This document shows, in pieces, positions 1 through 11,371 of a stretch of DNA of 64,000 bases. The notes beneath the pieces are model-generated. The model was not told the origin of the DNA. It ran no database searches and was given only the letters and a program-made list of their open reading frames with translations. Source of the DNA: Piliocolobus tephrosceles (taxonomy: Eukaryota; Chordata; Mammalia; Primates; Cercopithecidae); NCBI RefSeq assembly GCF_002776525.5, contig NC_045441.1, forward strand, positions 125,371,610 to 125,435,609, in the 5' to 3' direction. Position 1 is the first letter of the stretch. Each line of letters starts with the position of its first letter. The translations under genes were made by a program, and so were the position numbers.

Positions 1-41
1 GTCATTCTTCTGAAGGGCATCATTGCGACACATACTTATAT

Positions 42-191
42 GTGGTGGGTGCCTGTAGTTCCAGCTACTAGGGAGACTGAGGCAGGAGAATGGCATGAAC
101 CTGGGAGGCAAGCTTGCAGTGAGCTGAGATTGTGTCACTGTACTTCAGCCTGGGCAACAGTGCAAGACTCCATCTCAAAAAAACAAAAAAA
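42..191 (+). mobile_element. Alu, 5'-truncated (right arm)
   Basis: The sequence matches the right-arm half of an Alu, from the 'cctgtagttccagctact' block to 'actccatctc' and an A-rich tail. The left monomer is missing. The tail runs straight into the TA/CA repeat that follows. Confidence 0.93.
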
Positions 192-400
192 GACATACAT
201 ATATGTACACACACATATGCATATACTCTCTCTATATATAGATATATACACACACACACAGAGATAAATAATATATATACATATATAAAAATATATGTAC
301 CTGTCTGTATATGCTATATATATAAAAACACACTATATATATACACTATATATACACACACACTATATATATCGCGTGTGTATATATATAGTGTATGTAT
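192..400. repeat. TA/CA microsatellite
   Basis: Alternating TA and CA dinucleotides grow out of the Alu tail, a common origin for microsatellites. The tract contains several short self-complementary stretches. Its open frames (poly-Tyr/Ile/Thr) are low-complexity artefacts. Confidence 0.93.
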
Positions 401-1165
401 TGACAGGTACTTTTTTTTCCTAAAACAAAGAGTATAGGGATTTACTTTGCATTTTTGTGTAAGTTTTATAGATGACTATTTTTCTCTTGTCAGAAAATAC
501 CTCATCTTCCCCATCCTCCTTGTAGTTGTGGAGAACTTACATGAAAGGCAGGTGCAGTCAGACAGGTTTAACTTTTCTTTTTTTAAAACACTAACCTGTG
601 TCCTATAGAGGATGCCCCATCTGGCTCCTTGATCCTTTGCGATCTAGATGGGTCTTTTTAGCTCTTGATCTGAAGCAGAATGGTTCTGAAACAAGCAACT
701 TAGACCCTTTGGGAAATTAATCAGGCAGAGGAGGCAGTTCTGAGTCTCTAACAGGTACATTAAGGAGCATTCTGAAGCTTGTCTAGCTTGACAGGAAATT
801 GCCTGGGGGAACTCTAAGAAATACAGACAGGCTTGGCTAAGGTAGGCATTGAAGTCTGCAGTTGCTTAGATTGTTCTATATCGTTAGGACATAGAAAAAC
901 TTCAGTCCTGGAAGATGCAATCCATTTGGTACATGATATTGATGGTACTGCAGATATTAACAACAAATTAGGTGGGTACTGGAAGGTCCTCAGTGTGGCC
1001 CTACCCTCTTATAGTGTCCTTCATGTTCTTTCCCAGCCTTCTCTCCAAACTAAACAAGACTTGTTCGACAGATATGTGTATGAAGCTAGAATAGAACTGT
1101 GGTTCTTAAGGAGTAGTGGTATGTGAGCATCTAGGGTAGGTGGTAGAAGAGTAGTGAGTGAGTGC
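401..1165. other. No recognised feature
   Basis: Mixed-composition sequence without a recognisable repeat, RNA or conserved coding signature. The 97-codon open frame at 833-1126 resembles no protein I know. Confidence 0.5.
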
Positions 1166-1169
1166 CATC

Positions 1170-1500
1170 CAGGAGGGGGCCAGAGGGGAGCGGTGCTGCT
1201 ACCTCCTCCCTCCCTGCAGCCTCAGGTCCCATGGTCTTCACAGTCACGGTCACTGTCCTCCGTCAGCTCCTCACTGTCTCTCAGTGGGACAAGTGCCACA
1301 GACTCCTGACTGCTTTGGAGGCTCTCCTTGGGCCTTCCTAGTTTCCATCCAACCTCCCCATCATGACCAGGGCTGTTTTACCAAATACCAAGGTGGTCAT
1401 CATCAGCACCCGTGGATTGTAGGATAAAAATCTAAACTCAGCATAACATCAAAACCCCTTCACATCTGACTTCAATCTTCCTGGTCCCCCTGGAGGGGGC
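1170..1500 (+). mobile_element. Possible L2 LINE remnant
   Basis: A C/T-rich stretch ends in a block like the L2 3' region, where a 'taaaatctaaactcagcat...caaaacccttcaca' run resembles the usual L2 wording. It is highly diverged and the limits are approximate. Confidence 0.4.
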
Positions 1501-1504
1501 TGGA

Positions 1505-2510
1505 TGTCACAATGGTCATGTAATAGTCCACTCTCCCATCTTGATTGATTGCTGACCTGCCGGTAGGGAGCCAGAAAAGACAAAGATGAGGAAACTGAGC
1601 CAGATAGAGACCAGTCATGCTCTTCTCTGTCTCTTCATTTTACCTGCCCCTTAGCCACCAAGACGCTGTTTGCAGTGGCTCCTACCTTCTTCTAATCTTG
1701 AAGGAATTTACTTCCTTAAAATCTACAAGTCCTGTAGTGCTTTCTCATTCTATAATCTGTATATCCCAACAAAGCAAGATTTTCGTCAAATCTGACCTTC
1801 TGTAATTTGTGTTTAAAAAACACTGAATATGAGTTTTCAAACTACTATGCATAATTCCCACTTCCAAAGGACAATCTGAAACAATTCTTACCTCCTCCTT
1901 CCTTAAGAGTCACATCAGGAGGTTTTAATGATACATTAACTCATCAAAAATATTAATTAAGCTTCTAAGATAGAGCTAGAATTAAACTCAGATTCCACAC
2001 TATCTACTTCGCACAGACAGTGTTTCATGCTTGCCTCTGGCTTTACTCTGTTGGCTGCCAACCCTTGGCCCCAACGAGAGGGGGATTTACAGGAAAAAGA
2101 GTGGAGCTTACATTTTAAGGCCTCTGCTTTGACTGTGTCCTCCCCAGGTCTCTGCAAATAGCTATAGCAATGTGATACGTGGTTACATGTTTATAAAGTT
2201 GGTAAAAGTGAGACATTTTAACTGCATTAGGACCAGAATCGCTTTCCCTTCTGATTTCCCTCCTGTGATACCTCCTTTTGTGACAGGTAGTGCTAGAATA
2301 GGTATTCGTAAGTTTAATTGAGGATACATTCAATGAGTTCAGTGGGATTTATCCATGCACTTTACAATCACTCCTGTGTACAGTTAGGTTACTGTGTATG
2401 GACTCACGATATTGTTACAGAGGTCTGGAACCAGAATCTCTTGGGACAGGGCCAGAGAGGGCAGGCTTCATGAGGTCTGGGAATAAGGCTTTCAGTTGTG
2501 TATGTGTTTG
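1505..2510. other. No recognised feature
   Basis: I see nothing assignable here. The short frames on either strand have no recognisable domain. Confidence 0.5.
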
Positions 2511-2514
2511 TTGG

Positions 2515-2585
2515 CTTATCACTGAGACCTCAGGACTGCATTGGCTCAGAGTAGGTGTTTAATAAATGCTCATGAAATGAATTTT
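2515..2585 (+). mobile_element. L2/MIR 3'-end remnant
   Basis: 'gagtaggtgtttaataaatg' followed by 'ctcatgaaatgaa' is the widely shared 3' end of L2 and MIR elements. The rest of the element is too diverged to delimit. Confidence 0.6.
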
Positions 2586-2589
2586 TATG

Positions 2590-4387
2590 CATATAAAGCC
2601 TTGAGAATGACCGTTTCTGATTATTTAATATCTTATAGAGCAAGACTGCAGATCAAGATTTTCCAACGTGGTGCTGACTTTTTTGAGAACAGTTAATGAG
2701 AACTAGGAAAGTCCTTGTAGACCATCCAATCCAGTGGCTTTCAAATGGAAAATGTGAAAGGACAACAGAATTACATGGATTCTTTTCCAAACTGCTTTTT
2801 TCCAGTGATGCCATATTCTGTAAGACTTCGTGTGAAGGTGTGGAGGACGGATAATATCGGAATCTTCCAGGCAATGAGAGGGATGGTGTGAGTCTGGAAA
2901 TTCTTTGTGATGGTCTGAGACTATCCTTACTCCAGTTAAGAACACTGACTTAATTCGATCTGTTTTTTTTAAACAAATGGCCTCTGAGACATACAGCAGT
3001 GAGGATAGGGACTCTTACCCAGTTACAGAGTGGAGTCAGGACTAGAACTCAACTCTTAAAAATTTCAAATACAGTGTTCTTTCTACAATATTGTGCCTAC
3101 TTCTGCACTTCTGCTTGTAGGCAACTTCCTTTTCCTTTAATTCTCTAATATTTGGAGAGCACATCACAACTTATACACTTGCTCTATAGTGTTTTACATT
3201 GCTTCTCATGGTTTCTCATGCATAAATGTGGTATTTTCTTATATCTTAAATTTTCTAAGAACAAGTAACATATTTTAAACTTCCTTTGCAATTCTGCAGG
3301 TAACTAACACATTGATGATAAGCTAATATTAAGAGAGCAAAATAGTTGATGATTAGTTTATTAATATCTCAAAATAATCCATTTGATGTGCTAAGATGCT
3401 ATTAGGTACAATATTTCAAGTATACATGCAATTCTTGTTAGAAATATTATCTACCTTTGGAAATACATGTTGATTAAAGACTAACATGGGCTTTGGGCAT
3501 AGGTACAGTAACAGCATACCATAGGCCAGAGGTCTTTGGAGGTCCAAGATCAAGAAGCAGGATGTCTAACAGGGCTCTTGAGAATTCTAGGGCAGCCAGT
3601 ACTCAAAAGGCAAGATTTGATTGTGAATGATTTCATGCAGCTCTGTTGGTTAATAAGCAAATCCTGCCCACACTTGTGGATAACATGGGAAGCTATCTGA
3701 GCAGGTAAAGGCTAAGACAGAAAGACCCATGAACAGAACTGGAACATGGAACATAGATAATTCACCAAGAACTTGGTTACTTTGTTGTACATTTCATGCT
3801 TTTATATTTCTTCTTCCCTTTCATTTCCATGCAATGTGTTTATAACTAGTAGCTAGATTTTTAGATTCCTGCCAGTCAAATTCAGTCAATTAATTAATTA
3901 GGCAAATGAAAGTGAAAATTATTTTTTAGGGGCTGTTAAAATTTACAAGATGTTAGCACATTCCTCTCACGTGCTTTTATTATTATAATAAATGTTGTTT
4001 AATCATTAGCCCTGTGTTAATTGTTAGTTTGGGGAAAGATTTACATGTTTAAAATTGGGAGAAATCATTTTGCCTATGGCTACCTCTTTTAATTTACTTA
4101 TATATATATTTTTCCATCACACCGTGTTTGACTTTTACAACCACATAAATTTTGATTAGAACCTGAAATAATTCAGTAAAATAAGATGATGCTTTTTTGT
4201 TCTGCTCAATCTTTGTATCATAACCTTCACTTCTCAATGCTCAAATGATAGAATGAAAAATGGACAATTCTTGACTGCATCATGCTGCCCCTTGGGTTGC
4301 TGTACTGTTATTTCACACTTGATACATTCACATTTTTTCTATACTTATGAGTTTTCTCAAAAATTATACTCTAAAGTGCATGAGGAC
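2590..4387. other. No recognised feature
   Basis: AT-rich sequence with no confident repeat or gene. Around 2990-3110 there is faint MIR-like wording, too weak to call. Confidence 0.5.
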
Positions 4388-4401
4388 AGAGACTATGTCT
4401 T
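4388..4401. repeat. L1 target-site duplication, left copy
   Basis: The 14 bases 'agagactatgtctt' recur exactly at 4862-4875 and bracket the L1 insertion. This is the hallmark of target-primed reverse transcription. Confidence 0.92.
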
Positions 4402-4861
4402 TTATTTTGTTTTTTTTTTTTACTTTAAGTTCTGGGATACATGTACAGAATGTGTAGGTTTGCTACATAGGAATATGTGTGCCATGGTGATTTGCTGCAC
4501 ACCTATCAACCCGTCATCTGGGTTATAAACCCCATATGCATTACATATTTGTCCTAATGCTCTCCCTCCTCTTGCTCCCAACCCTGCCACAGGCCCTGAT
4601 GTGTGATGTTCTCCTGCCTATGTTCATGTGTTCTCATTGTTCAGCTCCCACTTATGAGTGAGAACATGCAGTGTTTGGTTTTCTGTTCTTGTGTTAGTTT
4701 GCTGAGGATGATGGTTTCCAGCTTCATCCATGTCCCTGCAAAGGACATGATCTCATTCTTTTTTATGTCTGTGTAGTATTCCCTGGTGTATATGTGCCAC
4801 ATTTTCTTCATCCAGGCTATTGTTGATGGGCATTTGGGTTGGTTCCAAGAAGATGAGAGAA
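4402..4861 (-). mobile_element. L1 LINE, 5'-truncated 3' end
   Basis: Starting from a poly-T block at about 4411, this is the reverse complement of the L1 3' UTR and the end of ORF2 ('ctttaagttctgggatacatgt', 'ggacatgatctcattctt'). The element is 5'-truncated at about 4855. The flanking 14-bp duplication is perfect, so it is one intact retrotransposition event. Open frames across it are decayed pieces of L1 sequence. Confidence 0.95.
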
Positions 4862-4875
4862 AGAGACTATGTCTT
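4862..4875. repeat. L1 target-site duplication, right copy
   Basis: Exact second copy of 'agagactatgtctt'. Confidence 0.92.
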
Positions 4876-4885
4876 ATTAATTCCA

Positions 4886-4907
4886 TTAGGTTGGCGTCTT
4901 AGTAATT
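4886..4907 (+). repeat. Partial duplicate of the MADE1 5' end
   Basis: 'ttaggttggcgtcttagtaatt' resembles the first ~22 bases of a MADE1 element and lies immediately before a full-length copy. It suggests either a local duplication or a second, truncated MADE1. Confidence 0.55.
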
Positions 4908-4910
4908 CTA

Positions 4911-4990
4911 TTAGATTGGTGTGAAAGTAATTGTGTTTTTTGCCATTACTTTCAATTGCAATAATGGCAATTACTTTTTTCTCAATCTAA
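4911..4990 (+). mobile_element. MADE1 (mariner-derived MITE)
   Basis: This 80-bp palindrome begins 'ttagattggtgtgaaagtaa' and ends 'ttacttttttctcaatctaa', with a TA on each side. MADE1 is the miniature of the Hsmar1 mariner transposon and normally has this length. It is non-autonomous with no coding capacity. MADE1 palindromes are the known source of the primate miR-548 hairpins, and the left arm here is close to that mature sequence, but processing cannot be judged from DNA. Confidence 0.93.
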
Positions 4991-5004
4991 TACATGTCTT
5001 GTAG

Positions 5005-5190
5005 TAGTAGTTTCCAAACTAGCCACATCAGAATCACAAGATGTCTTTTAAAAAACCTAGAATTTAGAATCTCAGCTGGGGAATTCTAAAAAGTTTTAAG
5101 AAGGGTCTCAAGATTCTGACTTTTTTAAAAGCTCATCCTTATAATTTTACTGGACAGTTGGTTTTGAAAGTCACTGTCTATAGCATGAAA
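5005..5190 (+). mobile_element. Old hAT-type DNA transposon remnant
   Basis: 'gtagtttccaaactagccac...catcagaatcac' followed by an internal 'agattctgac' block fits a small Charlie-group hAT MITE of the type starting 'cagtggttctcaaac'. It is strongly diverged and the subfamily is not assigned. Confidence 0.5.
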
Positions 5191-5309
5191 CACTGCCTTG
5201 CATTTAGTAATTGCTCAAAGTGTTCCTTTGTTTATTTTGAAACCTGCATCACTCAATAGAGCCATGTAAACCAAGTCTAGCATGTTTACTTCGTTATTTT
5301 CTCCTCTTT

Positions 5310-5583
5310 TTATTTTATTTTATTTTACTTTAAGTTCTGGGATACATGTGCTAATCATGCAGGTTTGTTACATAGGTATACATAGCTTCTGCACAGCAAA
5401 AGAAACTATCATCAGAGTGAACAGGAAACCTACAAAATGGGAGAAAAGTTTTGCAATCTATCTATCTGACAAAGTTCTCATATCCAGAATCTACAAGGAA
5501 TTTAAACAAATTTACAAGAAAAAAAACAACTACATCAAAAAGTGGGCGACGGATATGAATAGACACATCTCAAAAGAAGACTT
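5310..5583. mobile_element. L1 LINE with twin-priming inversion
   Basis: Bases 5310-5385 are the L1 3' end in minus orientation ('ctttaagttctgggatacatg'). From about 5386 the sequence switches to the plus strand of ORF2 ('gcttctgcacagcaaaagaa' to 'acacatctcaaaagaagac'). The inverted 5' piece next to a 3' end is the classic product of twin priming. The ORF2 piece corresponds to the C-terminal part of the protein and is dead. Confidence 0.9.
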
Positions 5584-6840
5584 TTATATTCTCTTCTTGA
5601 TGCTTTGCCATGCTTCACTGACTGCCTGACAAAAACCAATTCAGATACATTCTTTTCTTGTTTCATGGTGCATATTGATAAAATAACCAAGACTTTTTAT
5701 TGCTTCTTCAAACAACTTGAAAAGTCTGATGGTGCTTTTTAAAATTTGCGTTAGTGCTTTGTGGTACAAGACCACCCTGTTGCCTATGTTTCTGGCTGGA
5801 AATGTTGGATATATCTGGGAAGACTGATGCAAGACAAATGTCTACCCACATTGACACTGACCTTTGGATCCTGGTGGCTGCTGCTGTTTTCAGAGTCTTC
5901 TTCCACTTTAAACATACTCTAAATGATGTATTTGTTCCAGAAAGCTATCTTATCTCTGATTACTGTCTGCTGCCTGGCCTTCTGATTACTTCTCTTTCCA
6001 ACTGCCATTTTCCAGATCATCGTACAGCAGTCATCCATTCTTGGTGCATTGCCAGCCCATTGAAATTATGACAGAAAACTCTGCAGTTGTCAACTGAATA
6101 AATGATTTGCTTTAGCATTGAGTAGTTTGGTCTCATTCCCATATTTGTTATGGGTTACTCTGTCTTGCAATTTTAAATTCAAAAAGCATTGTTTCCAGCA
6201 CTGAGGAAACTTTTCAAGAAGCTTAATGTGTTGGTTGCTTAGTGTACTTAGTTTCCTAGAGCTGTGTAGAAATGTGTTCCTGGCTTATACTTCATGGGTC
6301 ACAAGTAGAGTCACTAAAGGTTAGGGAAAAAAAAAAAATCAAAAGATGAGAGAAATGGGTTGGTAGAGGATAAGTAAAAAAAATAACAAATAGGAGTGAG
6401 GAATACTTAAGAGAGAGTACAGAAGAGATGGAGAGGGAAAAAAAAGTACTAACACATAGTAACCTAGAGAGGCTCTCTTAGGAGGTTTTGCAGTAAGGGG
6501 ATGATTCACTAAGAATATTTCAAGATTATATCTGACATGTGAGCACTTGGGCCAAGTGCAGATTTGGGCTGTGTCTCTTCCCCCTGTCCCCACGCCCATT
6601 CTTATTTATATCCTTTGAAATATCATGAGCAGATTATTCCCTTTACATCCATTTTTCCCCCAATTAATCTAATGCAGGGATTTTAAATATATGACTTGTG
6701 GATTTACAAGTTAAGCACTGGTCCATGAATCCTCTAGAATGGTTTGTAAAATCTGTATTTTATCTTCATTTTTCTGCTCCAGGGGGAAGTCCAAAAATTC
6801 ATCATATTCTCAAAGGGATCACTGACCAGAAAACATTTCT
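5584..6840. other. No recognised feature
   Basis: No repeat or gene could be identified. A 105-codon frame at 5754-6071 has no recognisable domain and no splice or promoter context. Confidence 0.5.
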
Positions 6841-6844
6841 GTTT

Positions 6845-6859
6845 TTTTTCTTCTTTTCT

Positions 6860-6891
<32 letters not shown>

Positions 6892-7062
6892 NNNNNNNNN
6901 NNNNNNNNNNNNNNNNNNNNNNNNNNNNNNNNNNNNNNNNNNNNNNNNNNNNNNNNNNNNNNNNNNNNNNNNNNNNNNNNNNNNNNNNNNNTCCTTTCCT
7001 TTCCTTTCCTTTCCTTTCTTTTCCTTTCCTTTCCTTCTCTCCTTCTTTCCTTCGTTCTTTCT
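6845..7062. repeat. (TTTC)n/(TTTCC)n microsatellite with 100-N gap
   Basis: The pyrimidine repeat is the expanded tail of the minus-strand Alu that follows. It contains an assembly gap of exactly 100 N at 6892-6991, so the true length is unknown. Confidence 0.95.
6892..6991. other. Assembly gap (100 N)
   Basis: One hundred undetermined bases inside a pyrimidine microsatellite. The round number suggests a placeholder. Confidence 0.99.
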
Positions 7063-7350
7063 CAGAGTTTCGCTCTTGTTGCCCAGGCTGGAGTGCAATG
7101 GCATGATCTCAGCTCACTGCAACCTCCACCTCTCGGATTCAAGTGATTCTCCTGCCTCAGCCCCCTGAGTAGCTGGGATTACAGGTGCCTGCCACCATGC
7201 CTAGCTATTTTTTTTTTTTTTTTGTATTTTTAATAGAGACAGGGTTTCACTCTGTTGGTCAGGCTGGTCTCGAACTCCTGACCTCAGGCAATCCACCTGC
7301 CTCGGCCTCCCAAAGTGCTAGGATTATAGGCGTGAACTACCACGCCCAGC
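7063..7350 (-). mobile_element. Alu, near full length
   Basis: Reverse complement of a dimeric Alu: 'gttgcccaggctggagtgca', middle A-rich linker as a T run at about 7206, and the 5' end near 'cacgcccagc'. Its tail is the microsatellite to the left. Confidence 0.97.
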
Positions 7351-7359
7351 TCTGTGTTT

Positions 7360-8379
7360 TTTGTTTTTTTTTTTTGTAGTTGTTGTTTTGTTTTTTAATT
7401 AAAATTTTAGCAGGTCAACTACCAGTGGACCCCATCCATGGAAACCTATCACTGAGTAACATATTCTCCAGGTAATAGTCAGCAGAATCCTGGGAATTAG
7501 CCTGATGACAGTAGCTGGTCCCTGGGCTGATGCTTCCATCCTTTACCATTTAGTTGGTTTGGAGCTTGATCAATCCTCAGTGTTACCTTCTGTCTCTCAT
7601 CTTCTCAAAGGAGTCTTAAACCTTTGGATGTCATTTTCCAGTTTCCTGTTAACGAAACACCCATGACTTGTTTTTTATTTTTATTTTTCCCTTTTTTCTT
7701 CTTTTTTACACAGGCAGTGGATAGCTGAGATACTTGTCAGACTTGAATTACAGGTGCAAATCGTTTGTTGTATTTAGGGTTTCTCTCCTGAAAGTTGGAA
7801 AATAGATCTGTGTTTGCATCTTCAGCATTTTTAAAAGGCTAGTGCATTAGTTGATTTGCAAAGTATTTTGTAACTACTTGAATGTAAATATTTTTCCAGG
7901 GTCAGTTTCGGGAACACAACTTTCAGTGCATACCCACCCTTAGATGACTACAGTTATCATTAGGACTTTTGATAATGTTTACAGTTTCCTGCCTGAAAGA
8001 ATTTTACTGATGTCAGGAAGTATATTCTGATACAGCTTTCAGGTCCCCTGATAACTCCTTGAGCATAGCTGTGTAATCTCTCTTTTATGGTAATTTTTTC
8101 AGTCTGTGACAGAAGCAGGATTTTCATCAGTCTGGGAAAAAATTCTGAGCTAATAAGTTACTAGTTCTGAGTTTATTTTCAAATGGGTGATAGCTGCCCA
8201 TTCCTCTATTCTCTGAGTTCCTGAAGAGAACCAGCAGAAACTAGAAATAGGAAAAGAGAGATGAGATTAGTGATGAAATGTAACAGAATGGAACCTGTTA
8301 AACAGCCCTTGCCTATCAATAGTGGAGTTGGCTGATGTGTCTGAGAAGGAAAAACCGCAGCTTAAAATGAGTAGAGTCA
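7360..8379. other. No recognised feature
   Basis: Nothing assignable beyond T-rich runs near 7360-7400 and 7680-7710. Confidence 0.5.
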
Positions 8380-8702
8380 GGTTGGGTGCGGTGGCTCACG
8401 CCTGTAATCCCAGCACTTTGGGTGGCCAAGGTGGGTGAATCATGAGGTCAGGAGTTCGAGATTAGCCTGACCAACATGGTGAAACCCTGTCTCTACTAAA
8501 AATAAAAGAATTAGCTGGGTGTGGTGTCGTGTGCCTGCAACCCCAGTTACTCAGGAGGCTGAGTGAGGAGAATCGCTTGAACCCAGGAGGCGGAGTTTGC
8601 AGTGTGCCGAGATCATGCCACTGCACTGCAGCCTGGGTGACAGAGTGAGACTGTCTCAAAAAAAAAAAAAAAAAAAAAAGAAAGAAAGAAAGAAAAAAAA
8701 AG
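8380..8702 (+). mobile_element. Alu, full length
   Basis: Complete dimeric Alu from 'ggttgggtgcggtggctcac' to a long A tail that has evolved into (GAAA)n. Confidence 0.97.
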
Positions 8703-11371
8703 ACTACAGCCATAAGTAATGATTTCACCATGGGGGAAAATTCTGTGTGTCCTTTACATAGATTTTATTGTAGAATGTATTGCTCCAAAGATTTAAATCT
8801 TTCATTTACTTATTATTTATTTATTTCATTTATGGAAAGCAATATGAAAACCTGTATTTGTATTTGTATGTAACTGTTTGGAGTAAAGTTTTAAAAAACT
8901 TACTTCCAGACCCTGCTTGATGCTCATTAATTCCTTGTTGTCAGATTGCTTAATACCCATTTCCTATTTCATACCTTAAATTAATTATTATTCAGATTTT
9001 TCTAATGGTAATCATTTTATCCCCTAACATGGAATAGTCATATGGATTTATGTTTATATCTATCTCTACCTCTTAGCAAATAGCCATAAGCCCATAGTAA
9101 TAAATGATCCCCTTGACAACCATAAGTTCTTTTCTTTATGTTTATCAGTGCAGGGATTAGGGATACCAATCAGTAAGGCCAGAAAATTGTCCAGGCAAAA
9201 GAGGCTCTGACAGATGTCAAGGTTGAGAGAAGTGAGGAAGTCTGTGGGTAAGGGAAGCACACCAGGTTTAGTATCTTAACAAGGAGATGGCAGAACATAG
9301 AAGAAATAAAGGGCAAAGGAGCTCAGCCAGATTAGAGTCTGGAGAGGTGGACAGCAAGAATTCTCAGGCCTGGGAAACACATACATAGGTAAAGTTGAGT
9401 AACAAGTGTCAAAAAAGTGATCAAGAGGGCCAAGTAGAAGAAATCAGAACCAATCTGCAGGAAAAAAAAAAAAAAAAAAAAAAGACAGACCCTGATAACA
9501 TGTATTGTGAGCCTGAAAAGGACTATGATATGCTGTATGCACTGGACCAAGATGAAGTCAGCATGAGGCAGTACAGAACCCACAGGCAGGAGAAATAGGA
9601 GAAGCAGAAGGAACAGGAAGCCAGGCAGTGCCAGGCTGCACCTTTGGCAGAATTTCATCTGGACCTAGTTGGATTGCTTATCTTTGCATTTTCTAGGCAT
9701 CCTTTATCTTTTTAATTTATTGGTCAATGGCATATATATATTGCACCATGCAGCTCAAGCAACCAACCCTTTTGTACTTTTTTATTTAGAAAAAAAGTAA
9801 GACTCTGTTGGGAGGCTTTTACTGTCTGCTCTTTTCTGATTCATTTCAACTTTATTTAATCTATACAAGACCAAATACAATGCAGCATTCTTGTCCCAAT
9901 TGTAATAGATCTTACGTTGACACATGGCTGCCATTGTCCTGTGAAAGGAGTAAAAGGAATTACTGTAAGAGGGTCTTTCTGTGCCAGTTTTTCCTTTGGA
10001 GTTTTTGTTGCTTTTGAAAACATCCTCATCCAACGTCCTTTACTGATAAGATTTTAATGGGCCAAGTGCAAATCTAGGCATTACTTTAGAATTTACAGTT
10101 TAGATGTTTACCGTTGAGTTGAGTATATATCCTACAGGGGGTAGAGGTAAGTAATGAGACTATGTTCAGTGTGATTTTGAAATAAGTGCTCCTCTGCCAG
10201 GGTTATACAAGGACACCTTCATTTGCTAGTTTGATTGATCTTCTGAGAAGGTTCAAATGAGGAACAGCTAATGCTACTGATTCCTCTCTCACAGTGGTTG
10301 AAAAGGGATTTCCAACAGTTCAAGTTAGAGTGAAGGAACAGAAAAATTTCAGGCCTAGGCAAGGACCTGGTCAATAGCATGTTGCAAGAGTCTTGAGGAG
10401 CAAAAGTCTTTTATTTACATTCTGGTTTCATCCACAGAAAAATCAGATTTTCTGTTAGAATGATACAAAAAAATGGATGATAATTATACTGATTGGATGC
10501 TCAGACAGAAAGATGCTCCCTGACATGAGTGACTCTGGGTGGAGGTAGGTATGAGAGGCTGGTGATGGGCAGCCATGTTAGCTGAGAGAGGCAAAAACAG
10601 TTGGTCAGGTGAGAAAGATGAAGTTCTAATGTTGTTGAATCTTGACTGGTTTGAAACACTAAACAGTCCCTCCCAGCATCTCCCCATCATCACTACTTTG
10701 TTTTCCCCAGTCACATGTTCGTGGCGCTGGCTGTCTTGCTGCTAGTCAGCCTTTGGACCTGAGTTTTTTCCTGTGGCTTTTGGTTGGAGGACATTATGAC
10801 CTCACAGATGGTCTTCATAAATCAGCCACTGTGCTCCCAGGAATCTTTGATTCTACTCCCTAGTTTGTCTCCTTGACTGTGCCCTGAAACCTGGCTCACT
10901 CTATTAAGTCATGCTGGATATTGTGGGGTCATTTGCCACCCCTCATGCATGTCCCTGACCCATTTGTTTTCTCTGAAAGTCGATTTTCATTTCGGTAGCT
11001 CTACTTCTTTGCTCTTCTCCCTCTGCCCCATAGCTGTCAACTCAGCTGCACGCAGCCAACCCAAACCCTTTGTAATTTTTCTCTTCAGTGATTCACAATA
11101 TATGTCCTCTCTGACTTGGGAGCAAATTAGTGTATTAAGGATTTTGCACTTAAAATTTAATATAGCATCATTGGCTCTGAGTCGAGGAGTGGGTATTATG
11201 CCAAAATACTTATTGTCCCCATGTTGTGTCTAGCAAGTTGGCAATTCTGATATATGGCTATTTTAAACAGAAAGTCCAAATGAACTTTAGAATTGGCTTG
11301 AGAAGGAAGAGAGAAAGAATTTTAAATTAGAGCAAAAGAATCTTGTGTTTTCTACCCCAGCTATACTGAGG
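8703..11371. other. No recognised feature (one poly-A run)
   Basis: Mostly unassigned sequence. A run of about 23 A at 9462-9484 is not preceded by a recognisable retrosequence. Frames here (for example 9395-9598 and 9782-10033) show no known domain. Confidence 0.5.

Noticed and set aside
1140..1430. GC-richer stretch as an exon or promoter
   Set aside because: CpG pairs are sparse, no splice-flanked frame is visible, and part of it resembles L2.
5754..6071. 105-codon open frame as a possible gene
   Set aside because: No recognisable domain, no intron or promoter context, and a frame of this length is expected by chance in 64 kb.
6698..7168. 156-codon frame across the N gap
   Set aside because: It consists of TTTC repeat, N and Alu sequence.
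9462..9484. Poly-A run as the tail of a processed pseudogene
   Set aside because: The preceding sequence has no recognisable gene similarity and no flanking duplication was seen.
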